Source of the DNA: Clostridia bacterium
GTDB taxonomy: Bacteria; Bacillota; Clostridia; Oscillospirales; Acutalibacteraceae
Reading direction: 5' to 3'
Assembly (NCBI GenBank): GCA_017435865.1
Contig: JAFSEF010000101.1
Location: forward strand, 62,001-126,000
Length of the DNA: 64,000 nt
The position numbers and the translations under genes are program-made. This document shows, one piece after another, positions 53,063 to 62,800 of this stretch (position 1 is its first letter; each line of letters opens with the position of its first letter). The notes under the pieces were generated by a model. That model saw only the letters and a program-made list of their open reading frames with translations, was not told where the DNA came from and searched no databases.

Positions 53063-53149
53063 GCGGATGTGGCGGAATTGGCAGACGCGCTAGATTCAGG
53101 TTCTAGTGAATGCAAGTTCATGTGGGTTCAAGTCCCGTCATCCGCACCA
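53063..53149 (+). tRNA. tRNA-Leu (anticodon CAG)
   Basis: The 87-base gene folds as a class II tRNA: acceptor GCGGATG / CATCCGC, discriminator A and encoded CCA, a D arm from GGCGGAATTGGCAGACGC, anticodon stem CTAGA / TCTAG around TTCAGGT with CAG as anticodon (reads CUG), a long variable arm (GAATGCAAGTTC), and GGTTCAAGTCC in the T arm. A terminator follows. Confidence 0.97.
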
Positions 53150-53150
53150 A

Positions 53151-53180
53151 GAATCCTGATGCATTGCATCAGGATTTTTC
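53151..53180 (+). terminator. Terminator after tRNA-Leu
   Basis: Stem ATCCTGATGCA / TGCATCAGGAT followed by five T directly after the tRNA 3' end. Confidence 0.92.
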
Positions 53181-53316
53181 CTTTTCTAAGATTCCTTTTC
53201 AAAAATGGATTCAACATTTTTAATCTTAAAATTTTAAATAATTTTAAGTTTATTATTCTATATTAATATCATAACATTATATATTTAATCACTTTTATTT
53301 TTTTTGGGAGGTTACT

Positions 53317-54603
53317 ATGAACCGAAAAATAACGTCTGTTATGCTTAGCATTCTGACGATTACCACTCTTTTCACTTCCTGCACTTTGTCAAAACCAAGC
53401 ACCAATCCTTCTGAGTCTGGTAATAACACAATACAAGAATCATTATACGACGAAAATGGAAGAATAGATTACACAAAAGTATTTCAGCAAACCAACACTG
53501 CAACATTGCCGTTGATGAAGACAGATTTTGATGGTGTTTATTACACTATGGATACACAAGGCACTGTTCGTTTCTTCCGAATTATTGATGGTGTTCTGAC
53601 GGAGCAACAAGCAACCGGCGTTTATAACGTGAGTGCAAAGTTGAGCGGTCAAAGCATCCCCGCTTCAATTTATTACATTACCATTGATGGCAAAACCAAC
53701 GGATACGGTCTTTATACATTTTCGAGCAATTATAATATTATGCTTTACGATTATGTATTTTTTAAACTCTGTGAACTTCCGGCTTCCTTTGCTTACGGTA
53801 ACAATCTTTTATTGCTTGCCGATACTGACAAGAGTCGCTTTTATGAAGAAAAAGTTTACAGTGAACAATTCTATTTCGATCCCGAAACATCTGAAACGGA
53901 CGGCTACTTTCTTTCAGAAGCTCAACGTCAGACCGGTATGGATGGTATCAAAATGACTGACTACAAGATGTTCACAGATGAAATTCTCAGTCAACCTTTT
54001 GATGAGATATATTTCTATACATCCAGAGCATATGTTGCCGATGAAGTGAAATATGTTGACGTTTATACAAGCGGCGGTTATGATACCAATGTTGATAATA
54101 TCCGCGTTTTATGGGATATCCTCGGAATGACTTTCTACCGCACAGCAGATGGTATTTATTACTTCAATAAAACCGAAGATGGTTTTACTTTGTACTTTTA
54201 TGACAACTACAATGATGATATTATTAAGGAATTTTCAGGCAATTATTCTACTGATTTTGTTCGTTCCGGTACGTCGATTCTTGAAAAAGCAAGCGGTATG
54301 TTTTATGACATCAAGAGCAATAAAGAATACAAGTTTGACTACAATGTATTCGGCAGCGGTTTTGTGGTAACAGACTATATATTTACTGATAAATATGCCG
54401 CAATAATCGGTGAAAGTCCTTCCGGTGGACTTCAGATTGGTATATATGATATCACAGACAATAACGTGATCATATTCAATAATTTCACGAATAGAAATAT
54501 GGAGAAAATTCATATTTCTGAAAGTGGCAATCTGATCATAAGCGTTTGTTATGAAAGTAATTATACTGCATATCAATTGGTTTGTGATCTGAATAAATTT
54601 TAA
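53317..54603 (+). CDS. Lipoprotein of unknown function
   Basis: I do not recognise the family. The 428 residues start with a lipobox signal peptide (FTSC, Cys 24), a Ser/Asn-rich linker, and then a beta-rich body with recurrent aromatic strands (DGVYYTMDTQG, DGIYYFNKTEDGFTLYFYDN), suggesting a propeller-like or repeated sheet fold. GGGAGG lies 5 bases before the ATG. It is the first of four genes in the same direction with gaps of 15-31 bases, all for exported or membrane-bound proteins. The 90 bases upstream are extremely A+T-rich and probably hold its promoter, which I could not place. Confidence 0.82.
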   Translation: MNRKITSVMLSILTITTLFTSCTLSKPSTNPSESGNNTIQESLYDENGRIDYTKVFQQTNTATLPLMKTDFDGVYYTMDTQGTVRFFRIIDGVLTEQQATGVYNVSAKLSGQSIPASIYYITIDGKTNGYGLYTFSSNYNIMLYDYVFFKLCELPASFAYGNNLLLLADTDKSRFYEEKVYSEQFYFDPETSETDGYFLSEAQRQTGMDGIKMTDYKMFTDEILSQPFDEIYFYTSRAYVADEVKYVDVYTSGGYDTNVDNIRVLWDILGMTFYRTADGIYYFNKTEDGFTLYFYDNYNDDIIKEFSGNYSTDFVRSGTSILEKASGMFYDIKSNKEYKFDYNVFGSGFVVTDYIFTDKYAAIIGESPSGGLQIGIYDITDNNVIIFNNFTNRNMEKIHISESGNLIISVCYESNYTAYQLVCDLNKF

Positions 54604-54618
54604 AGGAGATATAAAAAA

Positions 54619-55137
54619 ATGAAAAAACTGATTTGCTTACTTCTCGCACTCGCTACTGTCCTTGCATTCTCTGCTTGCAGCAAAGAAACACCTGCAACCA
54701 CACCTGATGTAAAAGAACCTGAATTGCTTGTATCTTTATCCGATGACACTGTAAAACCCGGTGAAACTGTATCTGTCAGCGTTAAAATCAAAAACATTGA
54801 AAATCTTGCAGCAATAGATATGAAGCTGTTTTATGAATCAAATGCTGCAACTGCTGAGCTTGCAGACGGCAGCACAATCGAAGGCTTCGTGGACCAGACC
54901 AGATTTGAGGCAGGAACAATCACATACGCAGGATTTGTCATGGACATGGTTGATGTAATTGAAGACACATTGTATACATTTGACTTAACAATCAATGATG
55001 ACTATGCAGGTGATGCAATTGATTTGATTATCAAAACCCAAAGTGTTAGTGTCGCAGACAGCAATGAAGGCAATACAACCAATGATATTACTGAAACAGT
55101 AAAGATCACAAATGCCTCTATCACAATTGAAAAATAA
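54619..55137 (+). CDS. Cohesin-like domain lipoprotein
   Basis: The 172-residue protein has a signal peptide with lipobox FSAC (Cys 20) and a short Thr/Pro linker. The rest reads like a cohesin-type beta sandwich: LLVSLSDDTVKPGETVSVSV, KIKNIENLAAIDMKLFYES, then YTFDLTINDDYAGDAI and a last strand ending ITNASITIEK. Cohesins bind dockerin domains, but here the domain stands alone on a membrane lipid, and isolated copies occur widely outside cellulosomes. No dockerin was seen in the window. AAAGGAG lies 9 bases before the ATG. Confidence 0.78.
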   Translation: MKKLICLLLALATVLAFSACSKETPATTPDVKEPELLVSLSDDTVKPGETVSVSVKIKNIENLAAIDMKLFYESNAATAELADGSTIEGFVDQTRFEAGTITYAGFVMDMVDVIEDTLYTFDLTINDDYAGDAIDLIIKTQSVSVADSNEGNTTNDITETVKITNASITIEK

Positions 55138-55152
55138 GGTTAGCTGAATCAT

Positions 55153-56118
55153 ATGTATCGTTACAGATCTGCATCATTTTATATCAGAATCATTATCGCT
55201 ATACTACTGAGTGCTTCCATACTCGGCGTATTGATAGTGCCTATGTTTTACGGCGGCGCGTCCCCTGCTCAAAGAATCAGACGTGTAATAAACGGAGATA
55301 ATGCAGCTACAGCTCTGCTTGATGCATCTGCTGTGGCCATGGGATGTAAGAATGGCATCTTTGATTTTGAAAAGAATGGTATCCCCGGAGTGCTGACTTA
55401 CGACATAGATTTAAAAAACAATCGCATGGAATGCTATTGGGTGTTACAAGACAGTTCTAATCCGCAGGCCAAATACATATTAATGAAAGACGGAATCAGA
55501 TATTCCTTTTCTATGGATGCGGATGGATGGCAGTATGACGGCAAAAATACCGAATACACGAACTTTAAAAGATTGTTTTCAGGCATAGGTTCAGTGTTGG
55601 CAGACAGAGAGGTAGATGTTACAGCACTTGAACATGATCTGAATGGTCTTACAGGTTTGGATCTTTCTACCTATTTTGAATTTGCAGCAGTGCCGACTGT
55701 TATGCGATCCATTGTCAAAGCCTTTGATGAAGATAATTTTCAATCCGCTATAGGTTATTCTTTTCAAAGAGATGGTCTCGATCTGACTTACAGCTTTAAT
55801 CCTGCAAACAGTAAAGCATTTGCAGATCGCTTCAATGCGTTGCTACAACCTGCGTACACAAGCAAAACACAAACAATAGTGAATCTTGCAGGCCTCGCAG
55901 GCGGCATTGCTGATATGATGGGCTATGATCTGTACAGTTTATTATTTAACACAGAGCTCAGTTTCTCAATTGATGCCATCAGCGGAAAACTTACTTTTTT
56001 GCACATCACTACCGATCATGATGATTATCGCTTTACATCACGCAAATACTGTGGATGTAAAATCAATATTGACTCTCCTTCTCTTGAGGCATTGATCATT
56101 CTGAACACCGAAAACTGA
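55153..56118 (+). CDS. Membrane-anchored protein of unknown function
   Basis: I do not recognise the family. The 321-residue protein has one N-terminal membrane segment (about 11-33, IRIIIAILLSASILGVLIVP) and a large outer domain. The body has alternating strands (GVLTYDIDLKNNRMECYWVL, KYILMKDGIRYSFSMDADGW) that could form a curved sheet, then a helical part. The ribosome site is weak (AAGG 14 bases before the ATG), so it may rely on coupling with the previous gene, 15 bases away. Confidence 0.75.
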   Translation: MYRYRSASFYIRIIIAILLSASILGVLIVPMFYGGASPAQRIRRVINGDNAATALLDASAVAMGCKNGIFDFEKNGIPGVLTYDIDLKNNRMECYWVLQDSSNPQAKYILMKDGIRYSFSMDADGWQYDGKNTEYTNFKRLFSGIGSVLADREVDVTALEHDLNGLTGLDLSTYFEFAAVPTVMRSIVKAFDEDNFQSAIGYSFQRDGLDLTYSFNPANSKAFADRFNALLQPAYTSKTQTIVNLAGLAGGIADMMGYDLYSLLFNTELSFSIDAISGKLTFLHITTDHDDYRFTSRKYCGCKINIDSPSLEALIILNTEN

Positions 56119-56149
56119 TTCGTCAATAACGATTCGGGGAGTAAGTATA

Positions 56150-56926
56150 TTGATCTGTAAAAAGTTTCTTATCGCAATTTTAATATCTGTTTCAACAATA
56201 ACTGCAGTGATCATTTTGTTACATTGTATGACAAAAAATGACACTGCAGTTTTTCAATGCCAAAATTTATTCAGAAGTATTCATAGCATCCAAATCATAT
56301 CTGTAACAAATGATAAGAAATATGATATAGAACTTGATCATAAGAAAAATACAGCTGTGATCAAGGAATATCAAAATAATCAACAGATTCAAAATACTGA
56401 AGTTATCGGGAATATAATAATAAAGCAGAAATTAAAAAATAATCTATGCATTGCAGAAGAAATACAAACCGTATCGTTCAATCCAATCTGCATGACAGAG
56501 GAATTCATCACGATCCTTTTGACAGAACACACGAAAAGCACAAGTACTTATTCGAACTGCAAAAACATAATTCAATTCTTAGTAACTTATTCTGATACAA
56601 AAAACTTAAATATTCATCATGATATAATTCCTCTCACTATTCAAGAGATGCATGATCATTTTCTGAATTATCAGGGACTTAAGATTATCCAATGCAATAA
56701 AGTTACTACAATTACTGTTGATGAATTCTCCGGACTATTATCTGAAGAAATAAAATTATTTACTAAGATACTGCCAAAAAACACAGCAAGAAATATAATA
56801 AATACATTACCGGAGTTAGAATCTGATGTTTTGACAATTAAGATTGGTCATGAAACGCAGGACGGCACACGCCAAATTGATATTCTTTATAATTATGACC
56901 TCAGATATCAGATTTATTACAAATAA
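56150..56926 (+). CDS. Membrane-anchored protein of unknown function
   Basis: I do not recognise the family. The 258-residue protein has an N-terminal membrane segment (about 4-26) and then a strand-rich outer domain with many Ile, Asn and Lys codons (KKYDIELDHKKNTAVIKEYQ). Its codon use is clearly more A+T-rich than its neighbours, with many ATA and AAA codons. The start is TTG, 8 bases after GGGGAG. It has the same layout as the previous protein (short anchor, then an outer beta domain), so the two may be distantly related. It ends the four-gene unit. Confidence 0.7.
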   Translation: MICKKFLIAILISVSTITAVIILLHCMTKNDTAVFQCQNLFRSIHSIQIISVTNDKKYDIELDHKKNTAVIKEYQNNQQIQNTEVIGNIIIKQKLKNNLCIAEEIQTVSFNPICMTEEFITILLTEHTKSTSTYSNCKNIIQFLVTYSDTKNLNIHHDIIPLTIQEMHDHFLNYQGLKIIQCNKVTTITVDEFSGLLSEEIKLFTKILPKNTARNIINTLPELESDVLTIKIGHETQDGTRQIDILYNYDLRYQIYYK

Positions 56927-56927
56927 T

Positions 56928-56966
56928 AAAAAGAGCAGCAATCAAACAGTGATTGTTGCTCTTTTT
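56928..56966. terminator. Bidirectional terminator
   Basis: Stem GAGCAGCAATCA / TGATTGTTGCTC with A and T runs on both sides, between convergent genes. Confidence 0.92.
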
Positions 56967-56970
56967 GAAT

Positions 56971-57855
56971 TTATTCGGCAGATTTCATTGCAATCAGTTC
57001 ACGATAGCTGATGAGTTTTATATTGTGATCCTCAAAGAATTTATGTGTAACAGGATCCTTCATCAACTGATACTCCCACACACGACGCGGCCATGAACCG
57101 GTAATGGCTTTGATTTCATCTGTCTCCAGAACGGGATGAATAAACGTTTCTGTAATACCATCAGGAATATTTGCATGAAATTCAAGGAACGCATCACGGA
57201 AATCTTCGTAATTATCCTTGTTCTTCAAAGATTTCACCTGATCAGTAAGAATCAGGCAATCAGGTGTATAAACTTTATAAAGTTTAGAAAGTACTTTGCT
57301 GATGTTGCAGAAAAGACGATACAGTTTCAAATCAACACCGTCGGGACAAAATGAATCAACCGCTGTGGTGCACATACGGAATGCGTATCCTTTTTCTTTA
57401 CAAAGCTGAAATACCTTCGGTAACATGAGATACTTGCCATTCATGCCATACAAGGAACCCATATGGTTATCCACCTGGGACGGCTGCATACCCATTCTTT
57501 CGGCTTTTTCAATCTGTTCGCGCGCCTCTGCAATCGCTTCCTTATACGAGCAATGTGCTTCAAAATCTTCATTTTCAGGCCACATTCTACCCTTTTCATT
57601 GCGAATAGTTCTGCCACCTGTCAACGGGCCCCACGGGCAATTATCCTGCCACTCATTCGTGAGAGTAAGATGTACACCGATTGCATATTGCGGATTATCA
57701 GCTGCAAAAGCAACAGCTTCTTCTGTACCGGGGCAAGTCATCATTACAGTGGATGACAAAATACAGCCGGAACGAAAAAGATCAATAACAGCATCATTTG
57801 CTGCTTTACAAAGTCCAAAGTCATCTGCATTGATTATCAAGTATTTTTGAGCCAT
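56971..57855 (-). CDS. ChbG/HpnK-family (YdjC) carbohydrate deacetylase
   Basis: The 294-residue protein begins KYLIINADDFGLCKAANDAV, the hallmark of the family with its metal-binding Asp-Asp, followed by AIGVHLTLTNEW (His ligand) and PSQVDNHMGSLY (Asp and His). Members remove acetyl groups from chitin or GlcNAc oligosaccharides or lipid-linked sugars. There is no signal peptide, so it acts on imported or cytoplasmic sugars. I used the ATG at 57855, 7 bases after GGGGAG. Single gene. Confidence 0.93.
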   Translation of the reverse strand: MAQKYLIINADDFGLCKAANDAVIDLFRSGCILSSTVMMTCPGTEEAVAFAADNPQYAIGVHLTLTNEWQDNCPWGPLTGGRTIRNEKGRMWPENEDFEAHCSYKEAIAEAREQIEKAERMGMQPSQVDNHMGSLYGMNGKYLMLPKVFQLCKEKGYAFRMCTTAVDSFCPDGVDLKLYRLFCNISKVLSKLYKVYTPDCLILTDQVKSLKNKDNYEDFRDAFLEFHANIPDGITETFIHPVLETDEIKAITGSWPRRVWEYQLMKDPVTHKFFEDHNIKLISYRELIAMKSAE

Positions 57856-57879
57856 AATAACTCTCCCCTTTCTCATCAT

Positions 57880-57908
57880 ATTCTAACACTGACAGTCTCT
57901 TTTGTCAA
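57880..57908 (-). promoter_or_regulatory. Sigma-A promoter of the deacetylase gene
   Basis: TTGACA (57908-57903) and TAGAAT (57885-57880) on the minus strand, 17-base spacer. Confidence 0.8.
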
Positions 57909-57953
57909 GTTTACATAGTGTTACAAAACTATGAATAATTATTTGAATACATA

Positions 57954-57981
57954 TTTACTTTTTTAAATAAATAGTTATAAT
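57954..57981 (+). promoter_or_regulatory. Sigma-A promoter of the lipase-like gene
   Basis: TTTACT (57954-57959) and TATAAT (57976-57981), 16-base spacer. The -35 block is the third occurrence of ATTTACTTTTTTA. Confidence 0.72.
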
Positions 57982-58003
57982 ATAAGTACAGGAGGTAATA
58001 ATT

Positions 58004-59560
58004 ATGAAAAAAGTAATCTTTCGCTATCTGTCTTGTTTTCTATGTATATCTTTACTGCTGTCAATTATAGCACCTGTAGTTTCAGCTTCAGAATCGAAAT
58101 CTGAAATTGAAGTACAACGACAATGTCCAACAATTTATGTTCATGGCTTTGCATGCGGAAACATTTATGAGAACATTGGTACTGACAAACAAAAGCAAGT
58201 GTGGCCAATGGATTCCGACACAATTATGACCGCAGTTAAGACAGCAATACCGCCAATCATATCTTATCTGCTTACTCACAATTATGCAAAGTTTGAAGAC
58301 GCACTGGTTGAAGTTGCGAATATCTTATTTGAACCTGCATGGAACAATAAAGACGGTTCAATCCGAGAAGGTACCGGCATTCTCTGGTCTTATCCTGAAG
58401 AAATTGATACAGAAAACACAATTTACTTCAATTATGACTGGAGAAAAGATCCTACTGAAGTTGCAGACGAATTAAATGACTTCATTGATTATGTCCTCGA
58501 AAAGACAGGTGAAGAAAAGGTTGCAATCGAATGTCACAGCATGGGCGGAGTTATCGTAATGTCCTATCTTGCTGAATACGGCATGAATAAAGTCCATGGA
58601 ATCGTGTTGGATTCAACGGCAATCTACGGTGCCGGATATATCGGCAAACTCTTTTCCGGTGACATTGTGATTGACGGAGAAGCTTTATATTCTTATTTGC
58701 TTTATGCAATGGATGAAACTGATGCTGAAATAATTGTAGATTTTATTTTCGATTCTTTATATGCTGCCGGTATTTATGACATTGTTGAATTCCTTGCAGA
58801 TGAACTGATTAAGAGATCTTTAGAAAGAGCAAGCAAGGAAGTTCTCATCCCTCTCTTCGGTTCATGGCCATCAATATGGGCAATGATTTCTGATGAAGAA
58901 TATGAGCATTGCGAAAAATACGTTTTTGAAACCGCAGTTGCAGATGAAATTGAAGAATACGCCGGATTGCGAGAAAAAGTTCAGAATTTCAACACTACTG
59001 TTCGCCCCTATAAAGATGAGATTATCAGCAACCTTGCAGCTACAAATCATTTTATGATCATTTCTAAATACGGCTATTCAATGGCTCCTGTCACTGACAC
59101 ATGGAAAATCATGTCCGATGGCACAATTGACACAAAGTACACAAGTTACGGTGCCACTTGTGCTGACGTTGGTGAGTATCTGACTGATGATTATGTTGCG
59201 CAACATGAATCACTCGGTTACATCTCACCGGATCATATTGTAGATGCATCCACTTGTGATTATCCTGACAACACATGGTTTATTAAAGATGACAAGCATT
59301 CAAACAATACAGATGCTCTCAATGAGTTAAAACAAGCTGTTTTATTTGGTGATACGCCTGTTAACATATACACATATTCAGAGTATCCACAGTACATGAT
59401 CAGATCAGATGGTGATATCATTCCGTTTACGGAATATGAAAAACCCAAGATCAATATCCTCTATGAATACGGAAATTTCATGCGCTGTGTTCGAGAAAAG
59501 ATTATCGAAATGTTCCGCAATATATTTGAAAAGCTCTCTTCAGTTTTCGAAATCAAATAA
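58004..59560 (+). CDS. Secreted alpha/beta hydrolase, lipase-like, with C-terminal amphipathic tail
   Basis: The 518-residue protein has a signal peptide (about 1-28, cut near VSA-SES). The hydrolase fold is seen in PTIYVHGFACG (oxyanion loop), YDWRKDP and the nucleophile elbow C-H-S179-M-G-G, the form found in LCAT/PGAP1-like lipases. A likely His/Asp pair lies near residues 405-430. The helix-rich insert (about 190-330) may be a lid. The last 30 residues form an amphipathic helix (FMRCVREKIIEMFRN then LSSVFEIK) like those of the other exported proteins here. No LPXTG or membrane anchor. Substrate unknown. GGAGG lies 9 bases before the ATG. Confidence 0.88.
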   Translation: MKKVIFRYLSCFLCISLLLSIIAPVVSASESKSEIEVQRQCPTIYVHGFACGNIYENIGTDKQKQVWPMDSDTIMTAVKTAIPPIISYLLTHNYAKFEDALVEVANILFEPAWNNKDGSIREGTGILWSYPEEIDTENTIYFNYDWRKDPTEVADELNDFIDYVLEKTGEEKVAIECHSMGGVIVMSYLAEYGMNKVHGIVLDSTAIYGAGYIGKLFSGDIVIDGEALYSYLLYAMDETDAEIIVDFIFDSLYAAGIYDIVEFLADELIKRSLERASKEVLIPLFGSWPSIWAMISDEEYEHCEKYVFETAVADEIEEYAGLREKVQNFNTTVRPYKDEIISNLAATNHFMIISKYGYSMAPVTDTWKIMSDGTIDTKYTSYGATCADVGEYLTDDYVAQHESLGYISPDHIVDASTCDYPDNTWFIKDDKHSNNTDALNELKQAVLFGDTPVNIYTYSEYPQYMIRSDGDIIPFTEYEKPKINILYEYGNFMRCVREKIIEMFRNIFEKLSSVFEIK

Positions 59561-59574
59561 ATTTGAATAACAAC

Positions 59575-59618
59575 AATAACTGCTGATTCTTGTAATGAGA
59601 TTTCAGCAGTTATTATTA
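59575..59618 (+). terminator. Terminator after the lipase-like gene
   Basis: Stem AATAACTGCTGA / TCAGCAGTTATT with a 16-base loop, followed by ATTAT. Confidence 0.7.
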
Positions 59619-59803
59619 TGCCCTGTGATAACATTTGAAAGAATTATACTATTATCGTTCACAACTGTGCGAGTGACAATATGTGAACTTTCTGAAATGG
59701 CATTTATTTTTGACAGTTTTATATAAGTAGATAGATTCTTAACTATAATTATATAACATTATTCGCATATGAGAATTGATACAGTATAATAAATCGGGAC
59801 AAC

Positions 59804-59833
59804 AAAAACCCCTGTGCACAGCACAGGGGTTTT
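59804..59833 (-). terminator. Terminator after the repeat-protein gene
   Basis: Stem AAAACCCCTGTGC / GCACAGGGGTTTT with a three-base loop and a T-rich run on the minus strand. Confidence 0.93.
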
Positions 59834-59862
59834 GCAATACAAGTTATTGTAAGATCAAATCA

Positions 59863-62800
59863 TCAGGTAATGATGAAGAGAATCTTGAAGAATCTGATGA
59901 GACGCTTAAAGAAAGCCTTCAGTCTGCCAATAAAGGAATCATCAACTTCTTCATCGCCGGTAGTTTCACCGGTTTTGAGATTCGTCGAAATGTATTCAGC
60001 GGTAATTGTCATGTCTTCGCTGACACTGCTGAAATCAGCAGACCAACCCTTGAATTCATAACTGTAAGTATCGTCTGTTGCTCTGGTGGGATCAGCAGGA
60101 GCAGTTGCAGCATTACCGAATACAACATTCTGTTCAGAAAGGACAGTTCCATCGTAATCGACAAATACTACAGTATAAGTCTTGGGAGCATATGTGACAG
60201 TAACAGCATAGTCTTCATCAGGCATCTGACCGCTTACATAAGGTGACGAGGCATTATGGCCGGCTACATCTGCAGATTTTACATTATATGCATAACCAAA
60301 CTCAAGTTCTGCAATATAAGCAGGAGCTGCTTCAGAACCGTCTGCATAGACATATTTAATGGTCAATGTATGAGTATTGATACCATAAATGACATCTACC
60401 TTAACATCAGCACCTTCCATTGTGCCTTCAACAACAGCAAGACTAGGAGTATAGCCTTCAATTTCAGGAGATGTAATTGAGTATGCAGCACCGTAAGCTA
60501 CGGTCTGTTTTACAGGCTCACCAGCGATTTTACCGTTTGAATACTTGTAGTTTACAACAACATCATAAGATGCAGCTTCGTAAGTGATGGTAGCTGCGAG
60601 ATCTGCAACATCCATTCTGCCTGCATAGGTAACACTGGAGGGCTTGTAGCCTTCAATCTTGGGAGATACAATATTGAAGTTCTGACCGTAACGGAAATCA
60701 CCGACATAGGTTTCAGGAGCTTCAACACCTTCAGGTGTTACGTAATTTACAGTAACGGTATGAACATCAAGATCGTAATAAAGCTTGATAGCGGTAGATC
60801 CGTCTGCGTTAACAGTAACGGTTTCAGCTTCTTCATCATTAACAAGAGCCTTTACAAAGTGGTAAGCACCTTCATGCTTCTTTGCGACTTCGTCTTCAAT
60901 GTTGATTTCAGCGCCTGCCTTATGGTAATCGGTGTACTTGTCGAGGAGAATATACTCATCGCTGAAGGTATACTGCAGATAATGTTCTACAAACACTTCT
61001 ACATCAAGTGCTGTCCACTGAGCAACAAGAGTAACGTTACCGTAGTGGCCGGAACCGATATTATCTTCCTTGGAAGAAATCTTATCTGCCCAGTTGCAAT
61101 CTGTCTCGTCAGTCTTGGTGACAGCCCAACCGGTAAATCTGTAACCCGTCATGGACGGAGCAGGAAGAACGATCGTAGTAGTAGCGGTGTATTCACCTGC
61201 GGGAGTGTAGAATGTTACGGGCATTTCGCCACCGTTTACATCATAAGCTAATGTATAAACCTTTGCTTCCCAAGTGGAAACGATAACAACGTTGCCGTAT
61301 TTTGCAGTCAATTCAGCACCGACTGTCAGTTCATCAGCAGTCCAGTTACCGTCTGCAGTCTTGATGGACCAACCGGTGAATTCATATCCGCCCTTGGACA
61401 CACCGGGAACAGTGATGGTATCTTCAACGGTGTATTCAACTACTTCACCGTCGAAGGAGTAGGTGTAAACAACGGGAACAACAACAGCATTGATTTCAAC
61501 TGCTTCTGCAGGCATTGTGAAGGAAGCGGTATTGCCGGTTGCTTCAACACCTGTCCAGGATTCAACCACATAGTGGTCAGCAACATCAACAGTGATTTCT
61601 ACGGTTGAGCCGTAGTAATAATCATTGGTTGCAGTGATAGTACCCTTGCCCTCTACAGAAGTGGTAACTTTGTACTTGTTACGGCTGTAGTAAGCCTTCA
61701 GAACGGTGGAGCCGTCTTCAAGGATTTCAGCTTTCAGTACGCTTGCAGCATCTGCAGTAAAGCCGACAACTTCAGGCATTACGTATTCAGCATCGTCGCC
61801 GACAAGACCGTTGAAGGTCTGCACCTCATCAGCTTCGCCGTAGTTGCCGTCAGTGCCCATGTAATAGGTTTCAACCTTATAATCTGCCTTCTTTTCGCTC
61901 CAGACAGCCTTTACGGAGATATTACCGAACTTGCCGCTGAAGGTTTCGGGAAGAATTTCACCTTCGGTCCAGTTGCCATCTGCGACAACAACCTGCCAGC
62001 CGTCAAAGTGGAAGTTTGCAAGCTTGGATTCTTCGGGAGTAACGGTGTCTTCGATCGTATAAGCAGCAATTGCAACATCGGAACCGCCGTTTGCATCGAA
62101 TGTGATGGTGTATTCGATTGCTTCAAACTTTGCAGTGTAGGTCAGATCGTTTGCGGGCATCTTTGCAGCGATTTCATAATCCCAGCCGAGGAAGTTGTAA
62201 CCGTCAACAGCAGGATCTGCAGGAGCAACGATGTCTGCATCGAAGAAGTACTGATCGACCGTGGTTTCACCCATAACATCATAGGTTACGGAGTAGATGG
62301 AACGGTTGTAGGTATAGGTAACAACTGTGGAGCCGTCACCCTTGATGGTGAGCTTGGATGCCGCAGGAGCGATGAAGCCTTCTTTAGCTTCGGGAGCGGC
62401 AACAACTGCACCGGTGGTGCCGTATCTTTCGACTTCGACAGCTTCTGCATAGGTGGAATCGACATTCTGAAGAATGATCTTTTCGATGTACTTTGTGTTG
62501 GTATTCGGGATGTTGGTTGCCTTCAGAGCAAGGTTACCATAGTTACCTGCTGCATAGGTGCCGGGAGCATAAGCACCTGCGGTCCAGCTGCCGGAATCAG
62601 CAGCAAGTCCCCAGGATACACTGTAACCGGGTTCTGTGATCTGCGGAAGCTCAACAGGTTGAGTCACATTGTAGGTGATGGGGGCGATGGAGCTGCCCAT
62701 TGCACCGGAGAATGTGATAGTATAGTTGATGAGGCTCATATTGGCGGTGTAGGCAAGGTTTTCAGCAGGCATGGTTGCTGCGATTTCCTTATCCCAACCA

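Larger units (their letters stand above)
59561..59862. other. Intergenic region between convergent exported-protein genes
   Basis: About 300 bases hold a terminator for each flanking gene (59575-59618 and 59804-59833) and an A+T-rich stretch between them with no open frame, RNA gene or promoter that I can support. A weak inverted repeat, TTCACA ... TGTGAA, lies at about 59660-59686. Confidence 0.6.

Noticed and set aside
53063..56926. Genomic island integrated at tRNA-Leu
   Set aside because: No integrase gene and no repeated copy of the tRNA 3' end could be seen downstream. The cluster after the tRNA is unusual, but island borders are not supported.
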